Part shown: positions 1 to 5,018 of the stretch, one piece after another
Layout of the letters: every line of letters begins with the position of its first letter
Position numbering within the stretch: the stretch's first letter is position 1
Origin: Verrucomicrobia bacterium TMED56
Lineage (GTDB): Bacteria; Verrucomicrobiota; Verrucomicrobiia; Opitutales; Seribacteraceae
NCBI GenBank assembly: GCA_002167265.1
Contig: NHDJ01000104.1
Coordinates: 4,408-9,661 of the forward strand
Direction of reading: 5' to 3'
Length of the DNA stretch: 5,254 bases
The notes under the pieces: generated by a model
Told to the model about the DNA's origin: nothing
The model's database searches: none
Seen by the model: the letters and a program-made list of their open reading frames with translations, nothing else
Made by a program: the position numbers and the translations under genes

Positions 1-582
1 ATCGTATCTGTTAACCAGTTTGATCCATCTAAAGGGAAATCTTTTGGCAATTACGCAGCTATGCGAATTAGGGGGGCCTTGTTGGATGAATTAAGAAGAC
101 TGGACTATCTTCCCCGTTCGAATCGGGCCAAGGCAAAATCTCTTCAGCAAACAATTCTGGAGCTAGAGTCCAGAAACAAAAGGATTCCGACAGAAGAAGA
201 GATCCAAAAAGAACTTTCGATTAGTGAAAAGGAATATCACGCGCTGCTTAAAGATACTCAACCTGTCACATTTGTTCCTATTGAAAATCAATTTGATAAT
301 CATGGACAAGAAAATGAAAGCACATCATTGCTTGAAACTCTTCACGACCCCACAGAGCAGACTTCATCTGAACATTTAGAGTCTAAAGAAAGGGTTGAAA
401 AACTCAGAGATTTGATTAAGGAGTTGCCAGATCAACAAAAAAAAATTCTGATGTTGTATTATTATGAAGAACTTAGGTTATCGGAAATTGCGAAGGTCTT
501 TGAATTGAGCGAAGGCAGGATTAGTCAAATTCTTTCACAATCAGTTTTAACTTTGAAAGCACAATTTAAATCCCTTACTTAA
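1..582 (+). CDS. fliA: RNA polymerase sigma-28 factor FliA (flagellar), 5' end missing
   Basis: The reading frame is open from base 1, so the gene starts outside the window; 193 codons are visible. FliA-type sigma factors direct RNA polymerase to late flagellar promoters and are held in check by the anti-sigma factor FlgM. The visible protein begins in region 2 with FDPSKGKSFGNYAAMRIRGA followed by LLDELRRLDYLPRS, the signature of sigma-28 proteins (residues about 7-40). Region 3 follows with PTEEEIQKELSISEKEY (about 63-79). Region 4 is at the C-terminus: LPDQQKKILMLYYYEELRLS, then a helix-turn-helix around EIAKVFELSEGRISQILSQS (about 162-181), which would contact the -35 element. The usual family length is roughly 230-260 residues, so some 40-60 residues are probably missing. 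The Met codon at base 61 is internal, not the start. motA follows after only 6 bases, so the sigma factor and stator are probably co-transcribed. Identification is firm; the exact name (fliA, sigD or whiG) is a matter of lineage. Confidence 0.95.
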   Translation: MVSVNQFDPSKGKSFGNYAAMRIRGALLDELRRLDYLPRSNRAKAKSLQQTILELESRNKRIPTEEEIQKELSISEKEYHALLKDTQPVTFVPIENQFDNHGQENESTSLLETLHDPTEQTSSEHLESKERVEKLRDLIKELPDQQKKILMLYYYEELRLSEIAKVFELSEGRISQILSQSVLTLKAQFKSLT

Positions 583-588
583 CTCGTC

Positions 589-1449
589 ATGCTTTTAGTC
601 GTTGGTCTCGTTATTGTTTTTGTTTCCTGCATTGGAGGTTTTGCTGTTGCGGGTGGAAATCCTATTACTCTTATCCACGCTGGAGAAATAATGATTATTT
701 GTGGTATTGGATTAGGAATTCTTGTTGTTTCCAGTCCCAAAAGTGTGCTGATGAACTTGAAGGACGACATCTCAAAAGCTTTTAAAGGGGGCATAGCCAA
801 TGAAGGCAAATTTGTTGATTTATTGGTATTGATGTTTGAACTTTTCATGTTGGGTCGCAGGAAAGGAACTCCAGCACTCGATGAGCATGTTAGTGACCCG
901 CAAAACAGTTCTATTTTTACAAAGTATCCTTCTTTCCTTAACGATAAGGGTCTGGTCGAATTTCTCTGTAATTCGTTGCGTCCAATTGTAGACGGTCGCT
1001 GTAAACCGGGAGATATTGGAGGAATTCTTAACGCTGAGCTGCAAAGTCGTGAGTCCGAAGCCACTCGATCAATTAAAGCTATTGAGATGATATCCGATGC
1101 CTTGCCGGGCGTAGGTATTGTTGCCGCAGTTTTGGGAATTATTAACACGATGTCTAACCTTGAGGACCCTGAATCAGTGGGTTATAAAGTGGCAGCTGCA
1201 CTGAGCGGAACTTTTCTTGGTATCTTTTTAGCTTACGGTGTTGGCGTGCCTCTTGGTAGGCTAGTTTCCCTGAATCAGACACAGGAATTTTTGTATTACC
1301 GTATCGTTGAAAGATGTGTTTCTGGATTTGCCACAGGATTATCACCTATCATGGCTGTTGAAATTGGCAGACGTTCCCTTGATAAGCAAATTCAACCATC
1401 AGCTGATGAATTGGAAGAAAAGTGCAAGGGTGCTGGTCAAGGTGCTTGA
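589..1449 (+). CDS. motA: Flagellar motor stator protein MotA
   Basis: MotA is the inner-membrane stator subunit that couples ion flow to torque by pushing on FliG. The 286-residue length is normal. Four membrane segments are visible: about residues 1-20, 30-50, 171-188 and 201-223. Segments 1-2 carry the family pattern GGFAVAGGNPITLIHAGE then IMIICGIGLGILV. The cytoplasmic loop has R90/R91 and, eight or nine residues on, E99 in LDEHVSDP, matching the charged residues that interact with FliG in E. coli MotA. Segment 3 reads LPGVGIVAAVLGIINTM with Pro173, and segment 4 reads ALSGTFLGIFLAYGVGVPLG with Pro221; these prolines are functionally important in the family. ATG 589 fits the family N-terminus exactly, but no Shine-Dalgarno sequence precedes it; it lies 6 bases after the fliA stop, so translational coupling is plausible. 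A 189-residue open frame on the opposite strand is a shadow. Whether the motor uses protons or sodium cannot be told from this protein alone. Confidence 0.96.
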   Translation: MLLVVGLVIVFVSCIGGFAVAGGNPITLIHAGEIMIICGIGLGILVVSSPKSVLMNLKDDISKAFKGGIANEGKFVDLLVLMFELFMLGRRKGTPALDEHVSDPQNSSIFTKYPSFLNDKGLVEFLCNSLRPIVDGRCKPGDIGGILNAELQSRESEATRSIKAIEMISDALPGVGIVAAVLGIINTMSNLEDPESVGYKVAAALSGTFLGIFLAYGVGVPLGRLVSLNQTQEFLYYRIVERCVSGFATGLSPIMAVEIGRRSLDKQIQPSADELEEKCKGAGQGA

Positions 1450-1469
1450 TCTTAAAGTGTTTAGTCCCC

Positions 1470-2276
1470 GTGCCATTGCTTAAGACAAAATCTCTTTACA
1501 AGTCATTCGCTTACGGTGGTGCTTGGAAAGTAGCATACGCAGACTTTGTCACAGGCATGATGTCGCTCTTCCTTGTACTATGGATCTTATCCCAAGACGA
1601 AGAAGTCATTATTGCAACTACTCGGTTTTTTCGTGATCCATACAAGGCTGGCGTACCGAAATCCACACCAGTAGAACAAAAGGACGCCCGCCCGGGTAGT
1701 ATGGTTGATCAAATTGTTGGTCGTTCTGATACAACTATGCGTAATACCAATGACACGACTTCAATTGACATTGATGTATTACATAGAATTGCCCAGGATT
1801 GGTACGAAAGATACCGGCTTCATGAATTAGACGATTCAGTTGTTCAAATTGATGCGACTTCAGAGGGTCTTAAAATAACATTACTGCATGGTGATGAACG
1901 TCCTCTTTTTATGGAATCTTCTCCGCAACTGACACAATTTGGAACAAAGGTGATGCAAAGAATGTCTTGGATACTATCACAGCACATTCTAGTATACAAA
2001 ATCGATTCCCATACAAATCATTTACAGGATAGTGTAGGTTCAAACGGCGAGGGCGCATGGGAAATGTCCCTCTTGCAAGCGAAAGAAGTTAATGACAAGT
2101 TATTGAAATACTCTGCAAATGATTTGGTCGGTAAGTTGGAAAGTATAACTGGGCACGGATTTACTAAGCCCAATGATTCGAGGTACCCAAATCAACCCTC
2201 TAAAAACAGACGTGTTGAATTAAGTCTTGTTTTGGATGTCAGTAAAAAAGATTTGGCATCCTTTCCTGAGGAATAG
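1470..2276 (+). CDS. motB: Flagellar motor stator protein MotB, with divergent peptidoglycan-binding domain
   Basis: MotB pairs with MotA, supplies the ion-binding aspartate and anchors the stator to peptidoglycan. Taking GTG 1470 as start gives 268 residues. A short basic cytoplasmic tail leads to GGAWKVAYADFVTGMMSLFL, the MotB signature; Asp25 (in YADF) is the ion-carrying residue, in a single membrane segment at about 20-41. The plug helix (about 44-57, ending TTRFFRDP) follows, then a linker and an OmpA-like domain ending in NRRVELSL (about 246-253). In that domain the usual GHTD is SHTN (Asn183) and the usual NWELSxxRA is AWEMSLLQA (Gln203), so both classic diaminopimelate-contacting residues are changed; spacing between them (20) equals that in E. 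coli MotB. The frame is open back to GTG 1422, which would overlap motA by 28 bases and add a Cys-rich 16-residue tail that does not resemble MotB; TTG 1446, overlapping the motA stop, is a third option. No start has a good ribosome binding site. Identity is firm, the start is not. Confidence 0.93.
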   Translation: MPLLKTKSLYKSFAYGGAWKVAYADFVTGMMSLFLVLWILSQDEEVIIATTRFFRDPYKAGVPKSTPVEQKDARPGSMVDQIVGRSDTTMRNTNDTTSIDIDVLHRIAQDWYERYRLHELDDSVVQIDATSEGLKITLLHGDERPLFMESSPQLTQFGTKVMQRMSWILSQHILVYKIDSHTNHLQDSVGSNGEGAWEMSLLQAKEVNDKLLKYSANDLVGKLESITGHGFTKPNDSRYPNQPSKNRRVELSLVLDVSKKDLASFPEE

Positions 2277-2290
2277 GCATTCTACTTGCT
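2275..2290 (+). promoter_or_regulatory. Possible sigma-54 (-24/-12) promoter for the small downstream gene
   Basis: The sequence AGGCATT-CTAC-TTGCT can be laid on the sigma-54 consensus TGGCACG-N4-TTGCW. The GG (2276-2277) and GC (2288-2289) dinucleotides are separated by exactly 10 bases, as required, and the -12 half is perfect; the -24 half has three mismatches (A for T, T for C, T for G). The element begins inside the motB stop codon. Transcription would start at about 2301, giving a leader of only about 6 bases before ATG 2307. On its own it would be weak evidence; a second, core-perfect example 320 bases downstream makes it more credible. Confidence 0.4.
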
Positions 2291-2306
2291 TTAAAACCTT
2301 ATAAAT

Positions 2307-2582
2307 ATGGAAAGCTATCTTTCAGGTCGAGGCAATGAATCTTCTTCAAATTCGGGTAATTCTGTACCTGAATTTCGCACATTGTCAGAAATAGTTACTA
2401 GAAACCCGGATAATGAGGCTGAAAAAAAAGCCGAAAAAGACAATGCTAATTCCACTCAAGAAGTTATCTACAGTGACGGAGATTCTCCTGTCGTTGAAGT
2501 AATGTCCGTTGACGGTTGCCCTAGGGAGATTATCGTTCATATGAACGATGGCAGATTGCTTAAGATTTCTTGTAATTATTGA
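2307..2582 (+). CDS. Uncharacterised 91-residue protein between motB and flgF
   Basis: I do not recognise this protein. ATG 2307 is the first possible start: an in-frame stop lies at 2292-2294. It has no signal peptide and no membrane segment, so it is probably cytoplasmic. Residues 1-60 are polar and look disordered, rich in Ser, Asn, Glu and Lys (for example NESSSNSGNS and EAEKKAEKDNANS). Residues 61-91 alternate hydrophobic and polar residues in a way that suggests three or four beta strands with tight DG turns: PVVEVMSVDGCPREIIVHMN followed by DGRLLKISCNY. Two cysteines (71 and 89) fall in this part. It is 30 bases after motB and 42 before flgF, on the same strand, with sigma-54-like elements on both sides, which points to a role in flagellar assembly or its control; this is inference from position only. 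Codon use looks like that of its neighbours and the frame is clean, so I take it to be a real gene. Confidence 0.75.
   Translation: MESYLSGRGNESSSNSGNSVPEFRTLSEIVTRNPDNEAEKKAEKDNANSTQEVIYSDGDSPVVEVMSVDGCPREIIVHMNDGRLLKISCNY
2532..2549. promoter_or_regulatory. 18-bp perfect palindrome, possible activator site
   Basis: ATCGTTCAT is followed directly by its exact reverse complement ATGAACGAT. The site lies within the 3' end of the small 91-residue gene, where it encodes part of IIVHMND. Its centre is about 83 bp upstream of the transcription start predicted for the flgF sigma-54 promoter, which is within the range where enhancer-binding proteins that activate sigma-54 promoters usually sit. A chance perfect 18-bp palindrome would be expected about 0.02 times in a window of this size under equal base use. 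The structure is certain; the regulatory role is inference. Confidence 0.45.
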
Positions 2583-2597
2583 GATTTAGGCATTTTG

Positions 2598-2613
2598 TGG
2601 CACGCGTATTGCT
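2598..2613 (+). promoter_or_regulatory. Sigma-54 (-24/-12) promoter of flgF
   Basis: TGGCACG-CGTA-TTGCT matches every fixed base of the sigma-54 core consensus TGGCACG-N4-TTGCW, with GG at 2599-2600, GC at 2611-2612 and the obligatory 10-base spacing. With 2612 as position -12, transcription would begin at about 2624, one base before the flgF GTG, so the message would be essentially leaderless. The element lies in the 42-base gap between the small gene and flgF, where a promoter belongs. Sigma-54 drives rod and hook genes in many flagellated bacteria, which fits. An activator and ATP hydrolysis would be needed for open complex formation. Confidence 0.75.
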
Positions 2614-2624
2614 TGTCTATTTGC

Positions 2625-3386
2625 GTGAATTTATCTTTATATGAAAATGCGTCTGCTCTAAGAGGTTTGGAGCAATACCAAAATGTTATTGCCAATAACA
2701 TTGCAGCAAGCCATGTCGCAGGTTTTAAAAAAGTTGCTGTCAGCTTTGAAGCTGTAGAAGGTGGAGAAATCGCTCGAAGTACCCACGACCGCTTGAGGAA
2801 CGAGATGCCTGGATCATTTCCGGTTATGAAGAATCAAGTGGATTTCAATGAGGGTGAAATGCGTGAAACTAACAATCCAATGGATCTTGCCATTCGTGGT
2901 GAAGGTTTTTTCTCTCTCATGAATCAAAATGGAGATTCGGTTTATTCTAGAGACGGTCAATTCTATGTGAATGCCGATGGTGTTTTAGTTAATAGCATGG
3001 GGCATGAATTTGCCGACCAAGGGGGAAATAACATACAAACGGTTCCAGGTGGTGGTGAACTTTTGATTGATAAGGAGGGGCAAGTCTTTCAGGGGGAGCA
3101 AAATATTGGACAAATTGGAGTTTTTGTTTTTGAGAATCCGTTGACTGATATGCAAAAAGTTGGTGGTGGCTTCGTTAGCAAAGAGCCTGATGTTGAGCCT
3201 GATATAGCAGATGTTGAGTCTTACACAGTGATGCAGGGGTATCTCGAAAACAGTAACGTCTCTGCTATCCAAGAAATGATTGGACTCATCGAAGTTTCCC
3301 GTGCTCATGAAGCAAATCAGAAAATGATACAGACTTTTGACCAAAATATTGGCAAAGCAATAGGTACACTAGGCCAAACCAGTTAA
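2625..3386 (+). CDS. flgF: Flagellar proximal rod protein FlgF
   Basis: FlgF is a rod subunit of the basal body, exported by the flagellar type III system and assembled in the periplasm. GTG 2625 gives 253 residues, close to the E. coli length, and begins MNLSLYENAS, almost the same as FlgG next door. The frame extends upstream to TTG 2595, but that would add WHAYCLSIC-type residues foreign to the family and bury the promoter in coding sequence. The N-terminal rod motif is at about 20-36 (NVIANNIAASHVAGFKK); the usual NANVNTTGF stretch is altered. The central domain has NPMDLAIRGEGFFSL then YSRDGQFYVNADG (about 84-120). The C-terminus has QGYLENSNVSAIQEMIGLIE then VSRAHEANQKMIQTFDQ (about 204-240), the coiled-coil half that packs against the N-terminal helix. 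flgG follows after 10 bases. The pairing with FlgG, the short length and the absence of the FlgG-specific insertion favour FlgF over another rod or hook protein. Confidence 0.92.
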   Translation: MNLSLYENASALRGLEQYQNVIANNIAASHVAGFKKVAVSFEAVEGGEIARSTHDRLRNEMPGSFPVMKNQVDFNEGEMRETNNPMDLAIRGEGFFSLMNQNGDSVYSRDGQFYVNADGVLVNSMGHEFADQGGNNIQTVPGGGELLIDKEGQVFQGEQNIGQIGVFVFENPLTDMQKVGGGFVSKEPDVEPDIADVESYTVMQGYLENSNVSAIQEMIGLIEVSRAHEANQKMIQTFDQNIGKAIGTLGQTS

Positions 3387-3396
3387 TTAATATATT

Positions 3397-4179
3397 ATGA
3401 ATCTATCTCTTTATTCCGGCGCCACTGGCATGCAAGCCCAGCAACTTAACCTCAATGTGATTTCGAATAATATAGCGAATGTAAACACCACAGGTTACAA
3501 GAAAAACAAAATAGAATTCCAAGATCTTCTGTACCAAAACCCCCGCCAAGCAGGTGGGCAGACAGGTGCTGGGAATGTTGTTCCAACCGGGGTGGAAATG
3601 GGTAATGGAACCAAAGTTGTCTCGACCGCAAAAATTTTCACCCAAGGTCAGCTTACTCAAACAAGTGAGAAAATGGATATTGCGATCGATGGTGTAGGTT
3701 TTTTTCAAGTTGAGAGGCCTGATGGTACGGAGGCATACACTCGTGACGGAGCATTCAAAGTTGGTCCTGACGGACAGCTAACTACTGCAGATGCTCTTCC
3801 TTTGGCTGCCGGTTTACAGATTGATCCTGAAGTTACCAATGTTTTTGTCTCTCCAACTGGTGAAGTTTCCGTCGAAACCGCTGATGGAACTCAAATTATT
3901 GGACAGCTTGAACTTGTACGATTTCCCAATCCAGCGGGTATGAAGTCACAGGGTGGAAATTTATACACTGAAACCGAAGCTAGCGGTCCTCCAGAAATTG
4001 GAGCTCCAGGGGAAAATGGTTTTGGTGTCTTGCAACAAGGTTATCTCGAAATGTCTAATGTTAATGTTGTTGAGGAAATGGTTAATATGATTGTCGCTCA
4101 GCGTGCTTACGAAATAAACTCAAAATCGATCCAAACTTCTGATGATATGCTTTCACGTGTCAATCAGTTGAAGAGATAA
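3397..4179 (+). CDS. flgG: Flagellar distal rod protein FlgG
   Basis: FlgG forms the distal rod, the drive shaft that passes through the P and L rings. The 260-residue protein matches the family end to end. The N-terminal rod domain is at residues 1-45, with MNLSLYSGATGMQAQQ and NNIANVNTTGYKK. The FlgG-specific stretch that stiffens the rod relative to the hook is at about 46-85 (PRQAGGQTGAGNVVPTGVEM then GNGTKV and FTQGQLTQT). The central domain carries MDIAIDGVGFFQVERPDG and YTRDGAF (about 93-120). The region around FPNPAGMKSQGGNLYTET (176-193) and the C-terminal GYLEMSNVNVVEEMVNMIVA, QRAYEINSKSIQTSD (215-249) are classic. ATG 3397 lies 10 bases after the flgF stop in an A/T-only stretch with no Shine-Dalgarno sequence. 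The last bases of the gene form the left arm of a hairpin covering the flgA start. No key motif is missing. Confidence 0.97.
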   Translation: MNLSLYSGATGMQAQQLNLNVISNNIANVNTTGYKKNKIEFQDLLYQNPRQAGGQTGAGNVVPTGVEMGNGTKVVSTAKIFTQGQLTQTSEKMDIAIDGVGFFQVERPDGTEAYTRDGAFKVGPDGQLTTADALPLAAGLQIDPEVTNVFVSPTGEVSVETADGTQIIGQLELVRFPNPAGMKSQGGNLYTETEASGPPEIGAPGENGFGVLQQGYLEMSNVNVVEEMVNMIVAQRAYEINSKSIQTSDDMLSRVNQLKR

Positions 4180-4200
4180 TCTAATGATTAGATTTCTCTT
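4171..4200 (+). promoter_or_regulatory. Hairpin at the flgG/flgA junction covering the flgA start codon
   Basis: A 30-base inverted repeat spans the junction. The outer arms are AAGAGA (4171-4176) and TCTCTT (4195-4200); the inner arms are AATCTAAT (4178-4185) and ATTAGATT (4187-4194), with one unpaired T at 4177. As RNA this gives 13 pairs with a three-base loop (4185-4187), so the flgA AUG (4184-4186) sits at the apex, and the flgG UAA (4177-4179) and the only weak ribosome-binding-like stretch (GAAGAGA) are in the stem. It is not a standard intrinsic terminator: the stem is AT-rich and no U tract follows. It could regulate flgA translation by coupling to flgG, or be a DNA operator. Structure is directly visible; function is inferred. 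Confidence 0.55.
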
Positions 4201-5014
4201 AGTTATTCCAGTCTTGGTTACTTTGGGAGATGTCTCCCGATTTCTCAGTCCAATTGAGTTCTCGGTATCCTCCGAATCCGGAACATTGATAAGGTCAAAA
4301 TCTTCTGCTTATGTTGCACCAGTTTTTCGTGATTCCAGTTACGAACAATCTGATTCAAGTTTATCTTTATATCCAGATTCTATGCTATTGAATGAAACTG
4401 AGATCGAAAAGAAAATTGGACAATCTATCCAGCACAGATATCAGTGCGGTGGAACTTTGGTAGCGGAACTCACTAGAGCATGGGTTCCATTTCAGGTTAA
4501 AAATAATTATGTTATTAAAATTATTGACTGCATGCCTGATGAGTTGTCAGCAAGTTCTTTCATTCGCTTTGAAGTGTGGGATCAAGGAAAATTAGTTAAA
4601 AGGTTTGGAGAACCAGTTAGATTTTCTCATTTTGTAGATGTTTATGTTGCTAAGGTGAAACTATTGAGGGGCAGTCATCTTACGACCTCATCGTTTTCTC
4701 TAAAACCAGTTGACATACTTAGGCAAAATGCAGGTGCTGTACCTTCCTCTTCATCTTTACAAGGTTATGAACTGGCCAGTTCAGTTAACATTGGTGCTCC
4801 TCTCAAATGGAATAATCTTTCCAAGGTGAATCTTGTCAAGAAAGGTGAAGTCGTAGATGTATTTGCTTCAGGTGGTGGGATTTACATAACCATGAAGGGC
4901 GTTTCCCTGGATAATGGAGTTCAAGGGGGGGTAGTCCGGGTTAGAAATCTAACTTCCGACAGAGAATTTCAAGCAAAAGTCTTAAACCAAAATAGCGTAA
5001 AGGTTAATTTATAA
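4184..5014 (+). CDS. flgA: Flagellar P-ring assembly chaperone FlgA
   Basis: FlgA is a periplasmic chaperone that helps FlgI subunits assemble into the P ring around the rod. The 276-residue protein starts at ATG 4184, the first start after an in-frame stop at 4169-4171 and 4 bases after flgG ends. The N-terminus MIRFLLVIPVLVTLG looks like a short Sec signal sequence with a poor cleavage site. Residues about 20-150 are poorly conserved, with two cysteines (88 and 116) that could form a disulfide in the periplasm. The C-terminal chaperone/SAF-like part is clear: VAKVKLLRGSHLTTSSFSLK and PVDIL (about 155-179), GYELASSVNIGAPLKW (194-209), LVKKGEVVDVFASGGGIYIT (217-236), and GVSLDNGVQGGVVRVRNLTS (239-258), the last being the most typical FlgA segment. 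Expression may be shaped by the hairpin over its start codon. Downstream flgH begins after 4 bases. Confidence 0.9.
   Translation: MIRFLLVIPVLVTLGDVSRFLSPIEFSVSSESGTLIRSKSSAYVAPVFRDSSYEQSDSSLSLYPDSMLLNETEIEKKIGQSIQHRYQCGGTLVAELTRAWVPFQVKNNYVIKIIDCMPDELSASSFIRFEVWDQGKLVKRFGEPVRFSHFVDVYVAKVKLLRGSHLTTSSFSLKPVDILRQNAGAVPSSSSLQGYELASSVNIGAPLKWNNLSKVNLVKKGEVVDVFASGGGIYITMKGVSLDNGVQGGVVRVRNLTSDREFQAKVLNQNSVKVNL
4223..4240 (+). promoter_or_regulatory. GC-rich hairpin within codons 14-19 of flgA
   Basis: GGGAGA (4225-4230) and TCTCCC (4233-4238) are exact reverse complements two bases apart; a T-G and a T-A pair can extend the stem outward by two. In RNA, five strong pairs plus these would close on a small loop. 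It lies about 25 bases after the larger junction hairpin. Its GAGA/TCTC cores resemble the outer arms of that hairpin, so mutually exclusive pairing is conceivable. No T tract follows, so it is not a terminator. It may be only a by-product of coding sequence. Confidence 0.3.
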
Positions 5015-5018
5015 TTCT

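Noticed and set aside
579..1148. 189-residue open frame on the minus strand opposite motA
   Set aside because: It is antisense to a full-length, well-matched MotA; its translation is low-complexity Ile/Pro/Thr-rich with no recognisable motif.
820..1345. Two shorter minus-strand open frames (820-1044 and 1154-1345)
   Set aside because: Both are shadows within motA with no family motif and no context for an opposing gene.
1446..1480. Sigma-54 promoter before motB (TTGCTT at 1476-1481)
   Set aside because: The bases 10 upstream of GC are CC, not GG, and there is no -24 half.
2277..2306. Intrinsic terminator between motB and the small gene
   Set aside because: No GC-rich stem and no T tract; the gap is better explained by a promoter-like element.
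2487..2582. Small gene as a divergent FlbD, which often lies near motA/motB
   Set aside because: FlbD has a TRLNG N-terminus and a PDTxITLxNGKK segment; only a vague resemblance around the second DG turn is present.
2595..2624. TTG 2595 as the flgF start (263 residues)
   Set aside because: The added residues do not fit the FlgF N-terminus, which begins MNLSLY as in the neighbouring FlgG, and the extension would span a core-perfect sigma-54 promoter.
3384..3397. TTAATTAA and TAATATATTA palindromes between flgF and flgG
   Set aside because: Pure A/T runs of this kind arise easily; no associated promoter element or GC stem.
2985..3708. Minus-strand open frames opposite flgF (2985-3344) and flgG (3403-3708)
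   Set aside because: Antisense to strongly conserved rod genes; translations show no recognisable domain.
4502..4525. Inverted repeat AATAATT/AATTATT in flgA
   Set aside because: Short, A/T only, in mid-gene, and expected by chance in AT-rich sequence.
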